A stretch of 64,000 nt of DNA. It comes from Halarcobacter sp. Lineage in GTDB: Bacteria; Campylobacterota; Campylobacteria; Campylobacterales; Arcobacteraceae. The position numbers and the translations under genes were made by a program. Location: NCBI RefSeq assembly GCF_963676935.1, contig NZ_OY781470.1, positions 124,001-188,000 on the forward strand, written 5' to 3'. Below are positions 26,701 to 33,396 of the stretch, in pieces (positions within the stretch are counted from its first letter, which is position 1; every line of letters starts with the position of its first letter). The notes beneath the pieces were generated by a model. It was not told the DNA's origin. It searched no databases and saw nothing but the letters and a program-made list of their open reading frames with translations.

Positions 26701-27786
26701 AAATTAAAATCGCAAAAAGAAGAGTTTGAAACAATCTTTAACTTTAGTCACGATAGTATTACTATAGTTGATTTAAAAACTAATTTTCTAAAATTTAATA
26801 AAGCCTTTTTGGAGATGACTGGATATACAGAGGATGAACTTATTACAAAAAGTTGTAATGATTTAACAGCACCAGAAGATATATCAAAAAATCAAGGTGC
26901 AATGGAACAAGCTATTCTAACAGGGCATGCAAATAATATTGAAAAAAGCTGTCTTACTAAAGATAATAAAATGATTACAGTAAATATGAGTGCATCTTTA
27001 TTACCAGATAAAGATAAAATTCTTTTATCTCTAAAAGATATTTCATCAATCAAAATTATGGAACAACAGTCAAGACTAGCATCAATGGGTGAGATGATAG
27101 GAAATATTGCCCATCAATGGAGACAACCTTTAAGTGTTATAACAACAAGTATTAGTGGACTTAAATTAAAATCAGACTTAACTGGCTTAAAAGAAGAAGA
27201 TATTGATGAATGTGAAGAAAATATTATTAAACAAGCTAACTATCTATCAACTACAATAGATAATTTTAGAAACTTTTTAAAGGGTGAAAAATTTATTACT
27301 CAAATAAGTATTAAAAATGTAATAAAAAACTCTTTAAGTCTTATAGAAGCATCGTTACATAATAACTATATCAACCTATTTTTAGATTTAGAAGATGATC
27401 TTAAAATTGATGGAAATATAAATGAGCTTTCAGAGGCTCTTATCAATATACTAAATAATAGTAAAGATATATTAAAAAATGAAATAAAAGATGAAAATGA
27501 TAGATTAATTTTTATTACTACTAAAAAAGTTGATATCAATAGTTTAGAATTAAAGATTTTAGATAGTGGAGGTGGAATTAATAGCTCCATTATAGATAAA
27601 ATATTTGAACCTTATTTTACAACTAAACATCAATATCAAGGGACAGGACTTGGATTATCAATTAGTCATAAGATAATAACTCAAAGATATCATGGAGAAA
27701 TAAAAGCTTCAAATCATAAGTTCAATCATAATGGCAAAGATTATAAAGGTGCATGTTTTACTATTATATTTAAAGATGAACTATAA
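23725..27786 (+). CDS. CheB-CheR-PAS-histidine kinase fusion protein
   Basis: About 1353 aa. ATG 23725 is favoured over 23698 because GGGGA lies 10 bases upstream of it. Domains in order: CheB methylesterase (S15 in GASAGG, H42, D134 in GNDGSEG); CheR methyltransferase (about 200-470; RRIKRRM, ITGCATGEEAYS, FSKHDMIKDPPFL); a linker; a coiled coil of repeated NEELQST units (about 640-710); three PAS domains (about 715-830, 860-985, 990-1110); a kinase core with H-box IAHQWRQPL, N-box, DSGGGI and GTGLGLSI. No receiver domain is present. It couples a chemotaxis-like methylation module to a PAS-sensing kinase; the partner receptor and regulator are unknown. It ends in a 6-base overlap with a convergent gene. 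Confidence 0.93.
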   Translation: MNDNEILTIVGIGASAGGLDPLQSFIKKIKPSENITYVITQHLDKHQPTKLLEILSRSSTIPISMAMDDEIIEANRIYICPPKYNLTIENNRFKLITPSSKDYSVPSINKFFTSLAKQKEDKAIGIILSGAGNDGSEGIKDIKLAGGITIAQEETTAKHPEMPSAAIKTKHVDLILSPENMAVELQTILKYPLILYKEDYGKQLDKIFDILLDKTNTDFSDYKISTIQRRIKRRMVVTKKKSLDDYIDYLKISEKEVKLLQKELLVIVTSFFRDEEAFIQLEKSIEKLVQNKNKYEPIRVWITGCATGEEAYSVAIILYEALKRNNLSNKIQIFATDISSEAIKVARDGSYDINSVKNIKQNLLKEYFIKKDDTYKISKDIRDIIIFSKHDMIKDPPFLNMDLITCRNLLIYFNSELQKRIFSIFFNALNTEGILFLGKSENTTNITNLFVSIDNKWKIFKKDKSSTPPTLDNMTYYPKRYVSGLSTVKKRFIKKKDFNTHLHNSLAQTILDKYFDTYIIINRENNIIYTKGELSDYIKFPKGGFTQELFSFLKDSIRVDIRTAILKARREQEIVSFGIKLDGLNLRIDIIPIRENEIATEGICIVFKQNKDEIVIENNKELVDKYNRLNIQELEQELIETKERLQTTIEELETSNEELQSTNEEFQSSNEELQSTNEELETSNEELQSTNEELTTVNQELERKSKELRISNKDLENTFDSISYGVMILDTDLKIRKYTSFMETISTISSKNICNELSSIPMPIESKFLNKKIKEVMKSGEETKFEKKFKNMDLLITIKPYLGEKNEIRGSILSFHDITKIKENEEELKRAKYELEHINDNLEHIIDEKTLEIKVINRNLEEKNKTLTNALKLFENTFEQAAVGIAHVSLNGDWLKVNQKLCDILSYTKEELLDLTFQDITYPDDLDRDLEYVNQLLTGEIENYSLNKRYYKKDKSIVWINLTASLVRKTNKEPDFFIAVIEDISLQKEYQEKLKSQKEEFETIFNFSHDSITIVDLKTNFLKFNKAFLEMTGYTEDELITKSCNDLTAPEDISKNQGAMEQAILTGHANNIEKSCLTKDNKMITVNMSASLLPDKDKILLSLKDISSIKIMEQQSRLASMGEMIGNIAHQWRQPLSVITTSISGLKLKSDLTGLKEEDIDECEENIIKQANYLSTTIDNFRNFLKGEKFITQISIKNVIKNSLSLIEASLHNNYINLFLDLEDDLKIDGNINELSEALINILNNSKDILKNEIKDENDRLIFITTKKVDINSLELKILDSGGGINSSIIDKIFEPYFTTKHQYQGTGLGLSISHKIITQRYHGEIKASNHKFNHNGKDYKGACFTIIFKDEL
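25659..25850 (+). repeat. tandem heptad/undecad repeats inside the CheB-CheR fusion gene
   Basis: The DNA unit GAAGAGCTTCAAAGTAC and close variants recur about every 33-42 bases and encode NEELQST / NEELETS segments. They form the coiled coil that separates the CheR module from the PAS domains. This is typical of the family, and slippage could change its length. Confidence 0.75.
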
Positions 27787-28224
27787 ACCACTTCCCCACA
27801 TATGAAGTTTTTTAGCAGTAATAAGTTTATAGTCATCAAAAAGTTCAATACTATTTATAGCAACAAAAGAGGTTTTATCTAGTAATTCGCGGATTTCATC
27901 TAAATTGTTATTTGTTTTTTTCTCTAATATAATAATATTAGCAGAATTTTCAAGAGCTCTATAACATTTTTGTAATAGTAGCTCTTTCTTTTCATATTTG
28001 CTTATAATATCTCCTAGAACTATATATTCAAGCTCTCTCATATAATGGTTTAATTTTAAATATTTTTCTTCAATAAAATTGATTTTATTGAGTTTCCCTT
28101 CATAGGTTTTTACAATCTCTTGCAATGTATTCTCAATAAAATCAGTATTATTATTTATAAAAAAAATAGATATGTTTGTAAAGGGTTGAAATAAACCCTT
28201 AAATAGTTCTAGCTTTTTTTCCAA
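27781..28224 (-). CDS. uncharacterised 147-aa protein downstream of luxS
   Basis: Not recognised. The start is TTG, one base past the luxS stop, supported by AGGA six bases before it (within the luxS end), so translation is coupled to luxS. The protein is soluble-looking, with alternating hydrophobic strands and helices (ISIFFINNN, ELEYIVLGDIISK, SANIIILEKK, IELFDDYKLITAKKLHMWGSGL). This is a Rossmann-like pattern, but no family motif is seen. Its 3' end overlaps the convergent CheB-CheR gene by 6 bases. Coupling to luxS hints at a link to the activated methyl cycle, which is only an inference. Confidence 0.65.
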   Translation of the reverse strand: MEKKLELFKGLFQPFTNISIFFINNNTDFIENTLQEIVKTYEGKLNKINFIEEKYLKLNHYMRELEYIVLGDIISKYEKKELLLQKCYRALENSANIIILEKKTNNNLDEIRELLDKTSFVAINSIELFDDYKLITAKKLHMWGSGL

Positions 28225-28740
28225 TTAGTTTCCTAAACTGTTTAACTTTTCTTCAGGTAAATATAGTTTCTCATTTGACATAGTTCCTATATCTTTACTT
28301 AAAATCTCTTTTGCTATCTCTTTTGCTTCATCTAATGAATGCATTTTATATGTACCACATTGGTAAACATTTAGTTCTGGAATATCTTCTTGAGATTTCA
28401 CATTAAGTACATCTTCCATAGCTGCTTTCCATGCTTTTGCAACTTCTTCCTCTTTTGGACTACCTAATAAACTCATATAAAAACCTGTTCTACACCCCAT
28501 TGGTGAAACATCAATAATCTCAACTTTGTCAGAGTTTAAATGTTCTCTAATAAAACCTGCAAAAAGATGTTCTAAGGTATGAATCCCTTTTTCACCCATC
28601 ATTGATTCATTTGGAATACAGAATCTTAAATCAAACACTGTAATAACATCTCCTGATGGAGATTTCATTGTTTTTGCAACCCTTACAGCAGGTGCAGGCA
28701 TAATTGTATGGTCAACTCTAAAACTATCTAATAGTGGCAT
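28225..28740 (-). CDS. luxS: S-ribosylhomocysteine lyase
   Basis: A 171-aa LuxS, which splits S-ribosylhomocysteine into homocysteine and the AI-2 precursor DPD. The metal ligands H54, H58 and C128 are present (HTLEH and YQCGTY), with the catalytic E57 and C83 (GCRTGFYM). Full length for the family. Homocysteine made here is the substrate of MetH, encoded in the same window. An AAGGATTT-like site precedes the ATG. The 147-aa unknown gene follows in coupled fashion. Confidence 0.97.
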   Translation of the reverse strand: MPLLDSFRVDHTIMPAPAVRVAKTMKSPSGDVITVFDLRFCIPNESMMGEKGIHTLEHLFAGFIREHLNSDKVEIIDVSPMGCRTGFYMSLLGSPKEEEVAKAWKAAMEDVLNVKSQEDIPELNVYQCGTYKMHSLDEAKEIAKEILSKDIGTMSNEKLYLPEEKLNSLGN

Positions 28741-28866
28741 TTTAAATCCTTATATATATTTTTTTGATTTTATCAAAATTCCTATTTTAAAGGCTTAAAT
28801 TTAATAGCTAATAATTTTTAAAGAGTTTTTTTATAAAGGGACTTTAACAATTAGAAAAAATTTGTT

Positions 28867-29223
28867 TTACAGTAAGTCTAAATTTTTTCTAACCATTTTT
28901 TTAAAAGCTTTCATATGAACTTTTAGCATTGAAGGGATAACCTCCAACCTACAAGAGTGTACAATATTTGCATATGCAGGTTTTGAATATATAGTATTTC
29001 TATCCCGAGATAGAAGAACAAGTTTATTTATATCATCATCAAGATTGATATCGTCTCTATCTGAGATAGCGTCATAAACATAAAAAAATATTTTTCTATC
29101 TTCTGATGTCATCTTGCAAGAATCATCTAACATTTTTAATGCTAATTTTGTTGCATATTCAATCTCAATTGGTTCAAAATCATAAGTTTTTGCCCAATTA
29201 TAAGCTTTTTGATATATATCCAT
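28867..29223 (-). CDS. uncharacterised 118-aa protein
   Basis: A small soluble, mainly helical protein with no signal peptide, membrane segment or recognisable motif. It contains KMTSEDRKIFFYVYDAISDRDDINLDDD and a basic C-terminal helix (LKVHMKAFKKMVRKNL). An AAAGGA site seven bases before the ATG supports the start. It lies 31 bases after the membrane-protein gene on the same strand, so the two may form an operon. Confidence 0.7.
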   Translation of the reverse strand: MDIYQKAYNWAKTYDFEPIEIEYATKLALKMLDDSCKMTSEDRKIFFYVYDAISDRDDINLDDDINKLVLLSRDRNTIYSKPAYANIVHSCRLEVIPSMLKVHMKAFKKMVRKNLDLL

Positions 29224-29254
29224 TCGCGCGTCCTTTAAAAGAAGAATGCAAATA

Positions 29255-29653
29255 CTATTCCGAAGATATATCTTTTTTCAATTTTTCAAAACTATTTTCA
29301 ATATATTTAGTAGAAGATTTTTTTTGCAAATATGCAAAAGCTGCAATTAAAATCACACCAATTCCATATGTAACAAGAATACCAAGGACAATTAAAATCA
29401 CCAATATCCATACATTTTGAAGTTCACCTTCAAAATCTATTGTAAATGATTCTTTTGACTCTTTTACTGTAACTTTTAAATCATAACTTAAAAAAGTTTT
29501 TTCTGCTTTAAATTTTTTAAATATATAAAGATCGTTGTTTGATTCTAACTCTTCACAAAGAGGTTGAAAAGTATCAATTAATCTATTAACTATTTCATCT
29601 TTTTTTTCTATATTATGAGATTTCTGTTGAGTTGAAATATCAAATATACCCAT
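29255..29653 (-). CDS. uncharacterised 132-aa membrane-anchored protein
   Basis: The first 75 residues are soluble, with a small beta-rich domain (TFLSYDLKVTVKESKESFTIDFEGE). One long or two short membrane helices follow (about 80-110, VWILVILIVLGILVTYGIGVI region), and then a charged tail. AAGGAAA precedes the ATG. No family is recognised. It probably shares a transcript with the following 118-aa gene. Confidence 0.7.
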   Translation of the reverse strand: MGIFDISTQQKSHNIEKKDEIVNRLIDTFQPLCEELESNNDLYIFKKFKAEKTFLSYDLKVTVKESKESFTIDFEGELQNVWILVILIVLGILVTYGIGVILIAAFAYLQKKSSTKYIENSFEKLKKDISSE

Positions 29654-29784
29654 AAGTTTCCTTAAATTTTTTTTTGAAGTATAGCAAAAATATTATTTAC
29701 CTTTAAACTAACCATGATTAATAATTATACAAAAATGTAAGTTGTTTTTATAAACAGGTGAATATTATTTATAAGTTTTGAAGT

Positions 29785-29818
29785 TAAAAACAAGAAGCGA
29801 TTTATTATCACTTCTTGT
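29785..29818 (-). terminator. terminator of the porCDAB operon
   Basis: On the minus strand ACAAGAAGTGAT pairs with ATCGCTTCTTGT (29790-29818 region), a 12-bp stem with one G-U pair. It is followed by a run of five T. It lies 19 bases after the porB stop. Confidence 0.85.
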
Positions 29819-29836
29819 GTAAGATTAGTAGTATAA

Positions 29837-30793
29837 TTAAACTCTCGCTTCTTCTCTTCTTTGTAAGTATTCCCAATTTTTATCAACTCTTCTTTGCCAC
29901 TCTTCAATGATATGTTCATTTTCAGGTTTAAAAAGATGTTTGAATCTTGGTTGAAATGATAAATAATCTTTTACAGGAACAATGTTTTTTGGTCTATATG
30001 TAATATTTAATTCAGTTCCATCAACTATTTCATAAAGTGGAAATACTAGTGAATCAACTGCTAAATCTGAAGCTTCAATAGTTTCATGTGGTTGGAATTT
30101 CCACTCAGTTGTACATGCACTCATTGCATTTATAAACACAGGTCCTTTTGTATCAAAACCTTTTTGGATTTTTTTAACCATATCTTTCCATTTGTTTGGA
30201 GCAACTTGTGCCACATATGGAGAGCCATGCGCTGCCATAATTTGAAGCATATCTTTTTTAACTTGCTTTTCACCATATGAGGTAGAACCTGCTGGTGCTG
30301 TAGTTGTTGATGCTCCAATAGGAGTTGAAGATGATCTCTGACCACCTGTATTTGCATAAACCTCATTGTCTAAACAAACATACATCATATCATGACCTCT
30401 TTCAAAACATCCAGAAATCCATTGAAAACCAATATCATAAGTAGCACCATCTCCACCAAAAGCAACAAATTTTGGTTCAGGAGTATCAGCACTAATTCTT
30501 CCTTTATTTCTAAGTGCTTTATTCATAGCCTCAGCTCCTGCAATTGCAGTAGAAGCATTTTCAAATCCAATATGAATCCAAGAACAATCCCAAGATGTAT
30601 GTGGATATATAGCTGTACAAACCTCTAAACAACCAGTTGCTGCTGAAACTACTAGATTATCATTTGTTGCATTTAAAACCTCTCTTACTATAATAGAGTG
30701 CGCACACCCTGGACATAAAACGTGAGACCCTTCAAATCTTTCAGCCGCAGTTGAAAATGTTTTTAAGTTTTTAATTACTTTTTGATTACTCAT
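29837..30793 (-). CDS. porB: pyruvate:ferredoxin/flavodoxin oxidoreductase beta subunit
   Basis: A 318-aa TPP- and Fe-S-binding subunit of the four-subunit PFOR, which converts pyruvate and CoA to acetyl-CoA, CO2 and reduced carrier. The N-terminal CPGCAHS with a later ATGCLEVC and a C-terminal CTTEW supply cluster ligands. The TPP site is GDGATYDIGFQW with CLDNEVYANTGGQRSS. It is the last gene of the operon, 9 bases after porA, and is followed by a strong terminator. Confidence 0.95.
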   Translation of the reverse strand: MSNQKVIKNLKTFSTAAERFEGSHVLCPGCAHSIIVREVLNATNDNLVVSAATGCLEVCTAIYPHTSWDCSWIHIGFENASTAIAGAEAMNKALRNKGRISADTPEPKFVAFGGDGATYDIGFQWISGCFERGHDMMYVCLDNEVYANTGGQRSSSTPIGASTTTAPAGSTSYGEKQVKKDMLQIMAAHGSPYVAQVAPNKWKDMVKKIQKGFDTKGPVFINAMSACTTEWKFQPHETIEASDLAVDSLVFPLYEIVDGTELNITYRPKNIVPVKDYLSFQPRFKHLFKPENEHIIEEWQRRVDKNWEYLQRREEARV

Positions 30794-30802
30794 ATCTCTT
30801 CC

Positions 30803-32029
30803 TTACAGCTCATAAAAGCTTAATTCTGGTCCTCTAACTCCATGAAGTCTTTGGATTTTTCCAGTTAATTTACCATTTTTAGCATCTGTATCTAAATTTG
30901 TAAAAATCTCTTTTAGCTCATTTACAGTGATATCTCTACCACCAAGACCATAAATTAGATTTCTAAGTACTGGTCTAGCAGGAGTGTTGATTAGAGCACC
31001 TGCAACTTCATTATATAAAGCTCCAACTGTTCCACCAGGAGCAGATCTATCCATACATGCAAGAGCTTTTACATTTTGCAATTTTTGTGCTAATTGTACT
31101 AATGGGAAAGGTCTAAATAGTCTAGGAGCTATAACACCAGCTTTAATCCCTTGTTCTCTTAATTCATCAGCTGCAATAGTTGCAGTTTCATAAGTTGTGC
31201 CTAAACATACAATAGCAACCTCTGCATCATCCATTTTATGAGTTTCAACAATATTGTATTCTCTTCCAGTTAACTCTTTAAACTCTTTAAAAATCTCTTC
31301 TACTACTGGCAATGAACCTTGAAGTGCCGCATGTTGTTTTGCTTTGTGTTCAAAATGCCAGTCATGTTCAGTTTGTACCCCATGAGTAACAGGTTTTGAA
31401 AAATCCAACATAGCATTAACTTGTACATAATCTCCAACAAACTCATATGCAACTTTATCAGGAAGTGGTCTTACTGTTTGTGCTGTATGTGAAGTTAAAA
31501 AACCATCTTGATTAGAGATAACAGGAAGTCTAACATCTTTATGTTCACCAATCTTAAATGACATTAGTGTTAAATCATAAGCGTCTTGGGCATTAAATGC
31601 ATCAACTTGAATCCATCCAGAATCTCTAGTTAAGTACATATCTGAGTGGTCACCATTTACATTTAGTGGAGCAGCTAAAGCTCTATTTACTAAACATAAA
31701 ACAGCTGGTAATCTCATCCCAGCACATTGATATAGTACTTCAACCATAAGTGCACAACCTTGTGATGATGTTGCAGTTGCTACTCTACCTCCAGCTGCAG
31801 CAGCTCCAACACATGCAGACATAGCAGCATGCTCTGATTCAACCATTACAAACTCACCATCAACATAACCGTTTGCATGCATTGTTGCATAGTTTTCAAC
31901 AGTATTAGTAGAAGGAGTAATAGGGTAAGCCGCAACTACATCAACACCAGCTTGTCTAAAAGCTTGAGCATTACATGTATTTCCATCCCATACTTCTACA
32001 GTATTTAATTCCATCTCTTTTCTATTCAT
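30803..32029 (-). CDS. porA: pyruvate:ferredoxin/flavodoxin oxidoreductase alpha subunit
   Basis: A 408-aa alpha subunit with AYPITPSTNTVENYA (pyruvate and TPP-pyrimidine binding), VESEHAAMSACVGAAAAGGRVATATSSQG, and DRSAPGGTVGALYNEVAGAL in the C-terminal part. It belongs to the Helicobacter/Campylobacter-type PorCDAB complex. The start overlaps the porD stop by one base (TAATG), which indicates translational coupling within the operon. Confidence 0.95.
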   Translation of the reverse strand: MNRKEMELNTVEVWDGNTCNAQAFRQAGVDVVAAYPITPSTNTVENYATMHANGYVDGEFVMVESEHAAMSACVGAAAAGGRVATATSSQGCALMVEVLYQCAGMRLPAVLCLVNRALAAPLNVNGDHSDMYLTRDSGWIQVDAFNAQDAYDLTLMSFKIGEHKDVRLPVISNQDGFLTSHTAQTVRPLPDKVAYEFVGDYVQVNAMLDFSKPVTHGVQTEHDWHFEHKAKQHAALQGSLPVVEEIFKEFKELTGREYNIVETHKMDDAEVAIVCLGTTYETATIAADELREQGIKAGVIAPRLFRPFPLVQLAQKLQNVKALACMDRSAPGGTVGALYNEVAGALINTPARPVLRNLIYGLGGRDITVNELKEIFTNLDTDAKNGKLTGKIQRLHGVRGPELSFYEL

Positions 32030-32442
32030 TAGTCTTCACCCTTTTTTTTCTTTTCAGGCCACTTTGTAAGTGCTTCTTCATTTTTCTCTGTTTCATTAAA
32101 CATTAATAATGATTTTGGATTTGTTGGACACACTTCTACACAGATACCACAACCTTTACAATGGTCATAATCTACACCAACCATCTCTTTGTTTCTTGAG
32201 ATAATTGCAGTATCTGGACAGAACAACCAACAGTTTTGACAGTCAATACATAATTCACTATTCCAAACTGGTTTAAAAACTCTCCAATCTCCAACATATG
32301 CATTTTTTGAATTTGTTTCAGCATAAATTCTATCTTCAGGCTGAGTTTCTGCCATCTGGTAGTCTACATTAGTATCAAATGCATATAATGCAGCACCAGG
32401 TACTAACTCATCCCATCCCATTTCTTTAATTGATTTGCTCAT
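32029..32442 (-). CDS. porD: pyruvate:ferredoxin/flavodoxin oxidoreductase delta subunit (2x[4Fe-4S])
   Basis: A 137-aa ferredoxin-like subunit. The two cluster motifs are CIDCQNCWLFCP and CKGCGICVEVCP, separated by a typical 20-residue spacer. The N-terminal 60 residues are an extension without cysteines that is usual in this group. It wires electrons from PorB to the external acceptor. It lies 8 bases after porC. Confidence 0.95.
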   Translation of the reverse strand: MSKSIKEMGWDELVPGAALYAFDTNVDYQMAETQPEDRIYAETNSKNAYVGDWRVFKPVWNSELCIDCQNCWLFCPDTAIISRNKEMVGVDYDHCKGCGICVEVCPTNPKSLLMFNETEKNEEALTKWPEKKKKGED

Positions 32443-32450
32443 CGTATCTC

Positions 32451-33014
32451 CTAATGTACTTCGTTATATGCTCTTTGTATAGCAATCATATTTGCATCGA
32501 TCACTTTTTGAGGCAATTTTTTTAGTACTTTTTTCATTGCATTTTGAAAATACTCAAGTTCAAACATTCCACTTATTTTCATAAATGCACCAAGCATTGG
32601 AGTGTTTGGAATCGGTCTTCCAATTGTTTCTTGAGATATTTTTAAACAATCTAATGTGTATGTTCTTTCTTCTCTTCCTTGTAACGCTGGTACTAACTCT
32701 ATTAGTTCACTTTTTGTTAAGTGTGTTGTAATGATGTATTGCGTCTTTTCAGTCTCATGTGCTGTAAAGTCATCTGTAAATGCTAAAGCAGGGTCTAGTA
32801 TAAATACATAATCTGGGTGCATAAACTTCTCATGGTTTATAATCTGTTTATCATCAATTCTATTATAAGCAGTCATTGATGCACCTCTTTTTGCAGAACC
32901 GTAAAATGCAAAAGCTTGTACCTCTTTACCTGTTTCAGCTACAACAGAACCTAGTCCTTTTGCACCTGTTACAGCACCTTGACCAGCACGGCTGTGCCAT
33001 CTAATTTCTAGCAT
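32451..33014 (-). CDS. porC: pyruvate:ferredoxin/flavodoxin oxidoreductase gamma subunit
   Basis: A 187-aa gamma subunit with the opening EIRWHSRAGQGAVTGAKGLG, GKEVQAFAFYGSAKRGASMTAYNRI and the late PNTPMLGAFMKISGMFELEYFQNAM. It is the first gene of the operon, with a TAGGAGC ribosome binding site five bases before the ATG. Between it and nifJ is a 382-base gap carrying two nearly identical 16-bp palindromes, probably its control region. Confidence 0.95.
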   Translation of the reverse strand: MLEIRWHSRAGQGAVTGAKGLGSVVAETGKEVQAFAFYGSAKRGASMTAYNRIDDKQIINHEKFMHPDYVFILDPALAFTDDFTAHETEKTQYIITTHLTKSELIELVPALQGREERTYTLDCLKISQETIGRPIPNTPMLGAFMKISGMFELEYFQNAMKKVLKKLPQKVIDANMIAIQRAYNEVH

Positions 33015-33154
33015 GTTTGCTCCTAAAATTTATCTAAATTAGTAGAGACATCTAATTTGTCCGATTGAAGTTTATGAAAAGAAAACTTAGCTTAATATTA
33101 AAATATGTAATAATTATGTATAAATATATGAAAAATATATAATATAGTAAATGT

Positions 33155-33203
33155 ATGAACATATGTCCATTTTATGGTATCTATGTTATGAACATATGTT
33201 CAT
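33155..33203. promoter_or_regulatory. twin palindromic operator upstream of porC
   Basis: ATGAACATATGTTCAT (33188-33203) is a perfect 16-bp palindrome. ATGAACATATGTCCAT (33155-33170) differs at one base. Their centres are 33 bp apart, about three helical turns, which suits two dimers on one DNA face. They lie 140-190 bases before the porC ATG, with a possible promoter (TTTACT, TATATT-like) just downstream on the minus strand. Confidence 0.65.
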
Positions 33204-33364
33204 TTTTATAGCTATTTTAATAAGTTTTTCTTATGTTTAAAAAATTATAAAATGATAATTAGTATTGATAATATTTTTGAATAAGTTTAAAAATTTTTAG
33301 TTTTATAGTTAGTCAATTAAGATTAAATTTTATAAAGTGAAAGTATTGAAAGTGAGATAATGTT

Positions 33365-33390
33365 ATAGTAAGGTATTACTACCTTACTAT
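33365..33390 (-). terminator. hairpin after nifJ
   Basis: The arms ATAGTAAGGTA (33365-33375) and TACCTTACTAT (33380-33390) are perfect around a 4-base loop, six bases past the nifJ stop. The minus-strand sequence after it is not a clean T-run, so it may be a weak terminator that lets some reading continue into porC. Confidence 0.55.
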
Positions 33391-33396
33391 ATTTTA

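Larger units (their letters stand above)
33015..33396. other. intergenic region upstream of porC
   Basis: This 382-base AT-rich gap between nifJ and porC holds two palindromes (33155-33170 and 33188-33203) and a hairpin just after nifJ (33365-33390). A 29-codon ORF (33151-33240, plus) runs across the palindromes but has no ribosome binding site and looks fortuitous. Nothing else is seen. Confidence 0.7.

Noticed and set aside
33151-33240. 29-codon plus-strand ORF across the twin palindromes before porC
   Set aside because: No ribosome binding site, and its repeated peptide (YEHM) is simply the palindromes read in frame.
33253-33267. Fur-like sequence TGATAATTAGTATTG in the porC leader region
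   Set aside because: Three mismatches in the second half and no symmetry; expected by chance in such AT-rich DNA.
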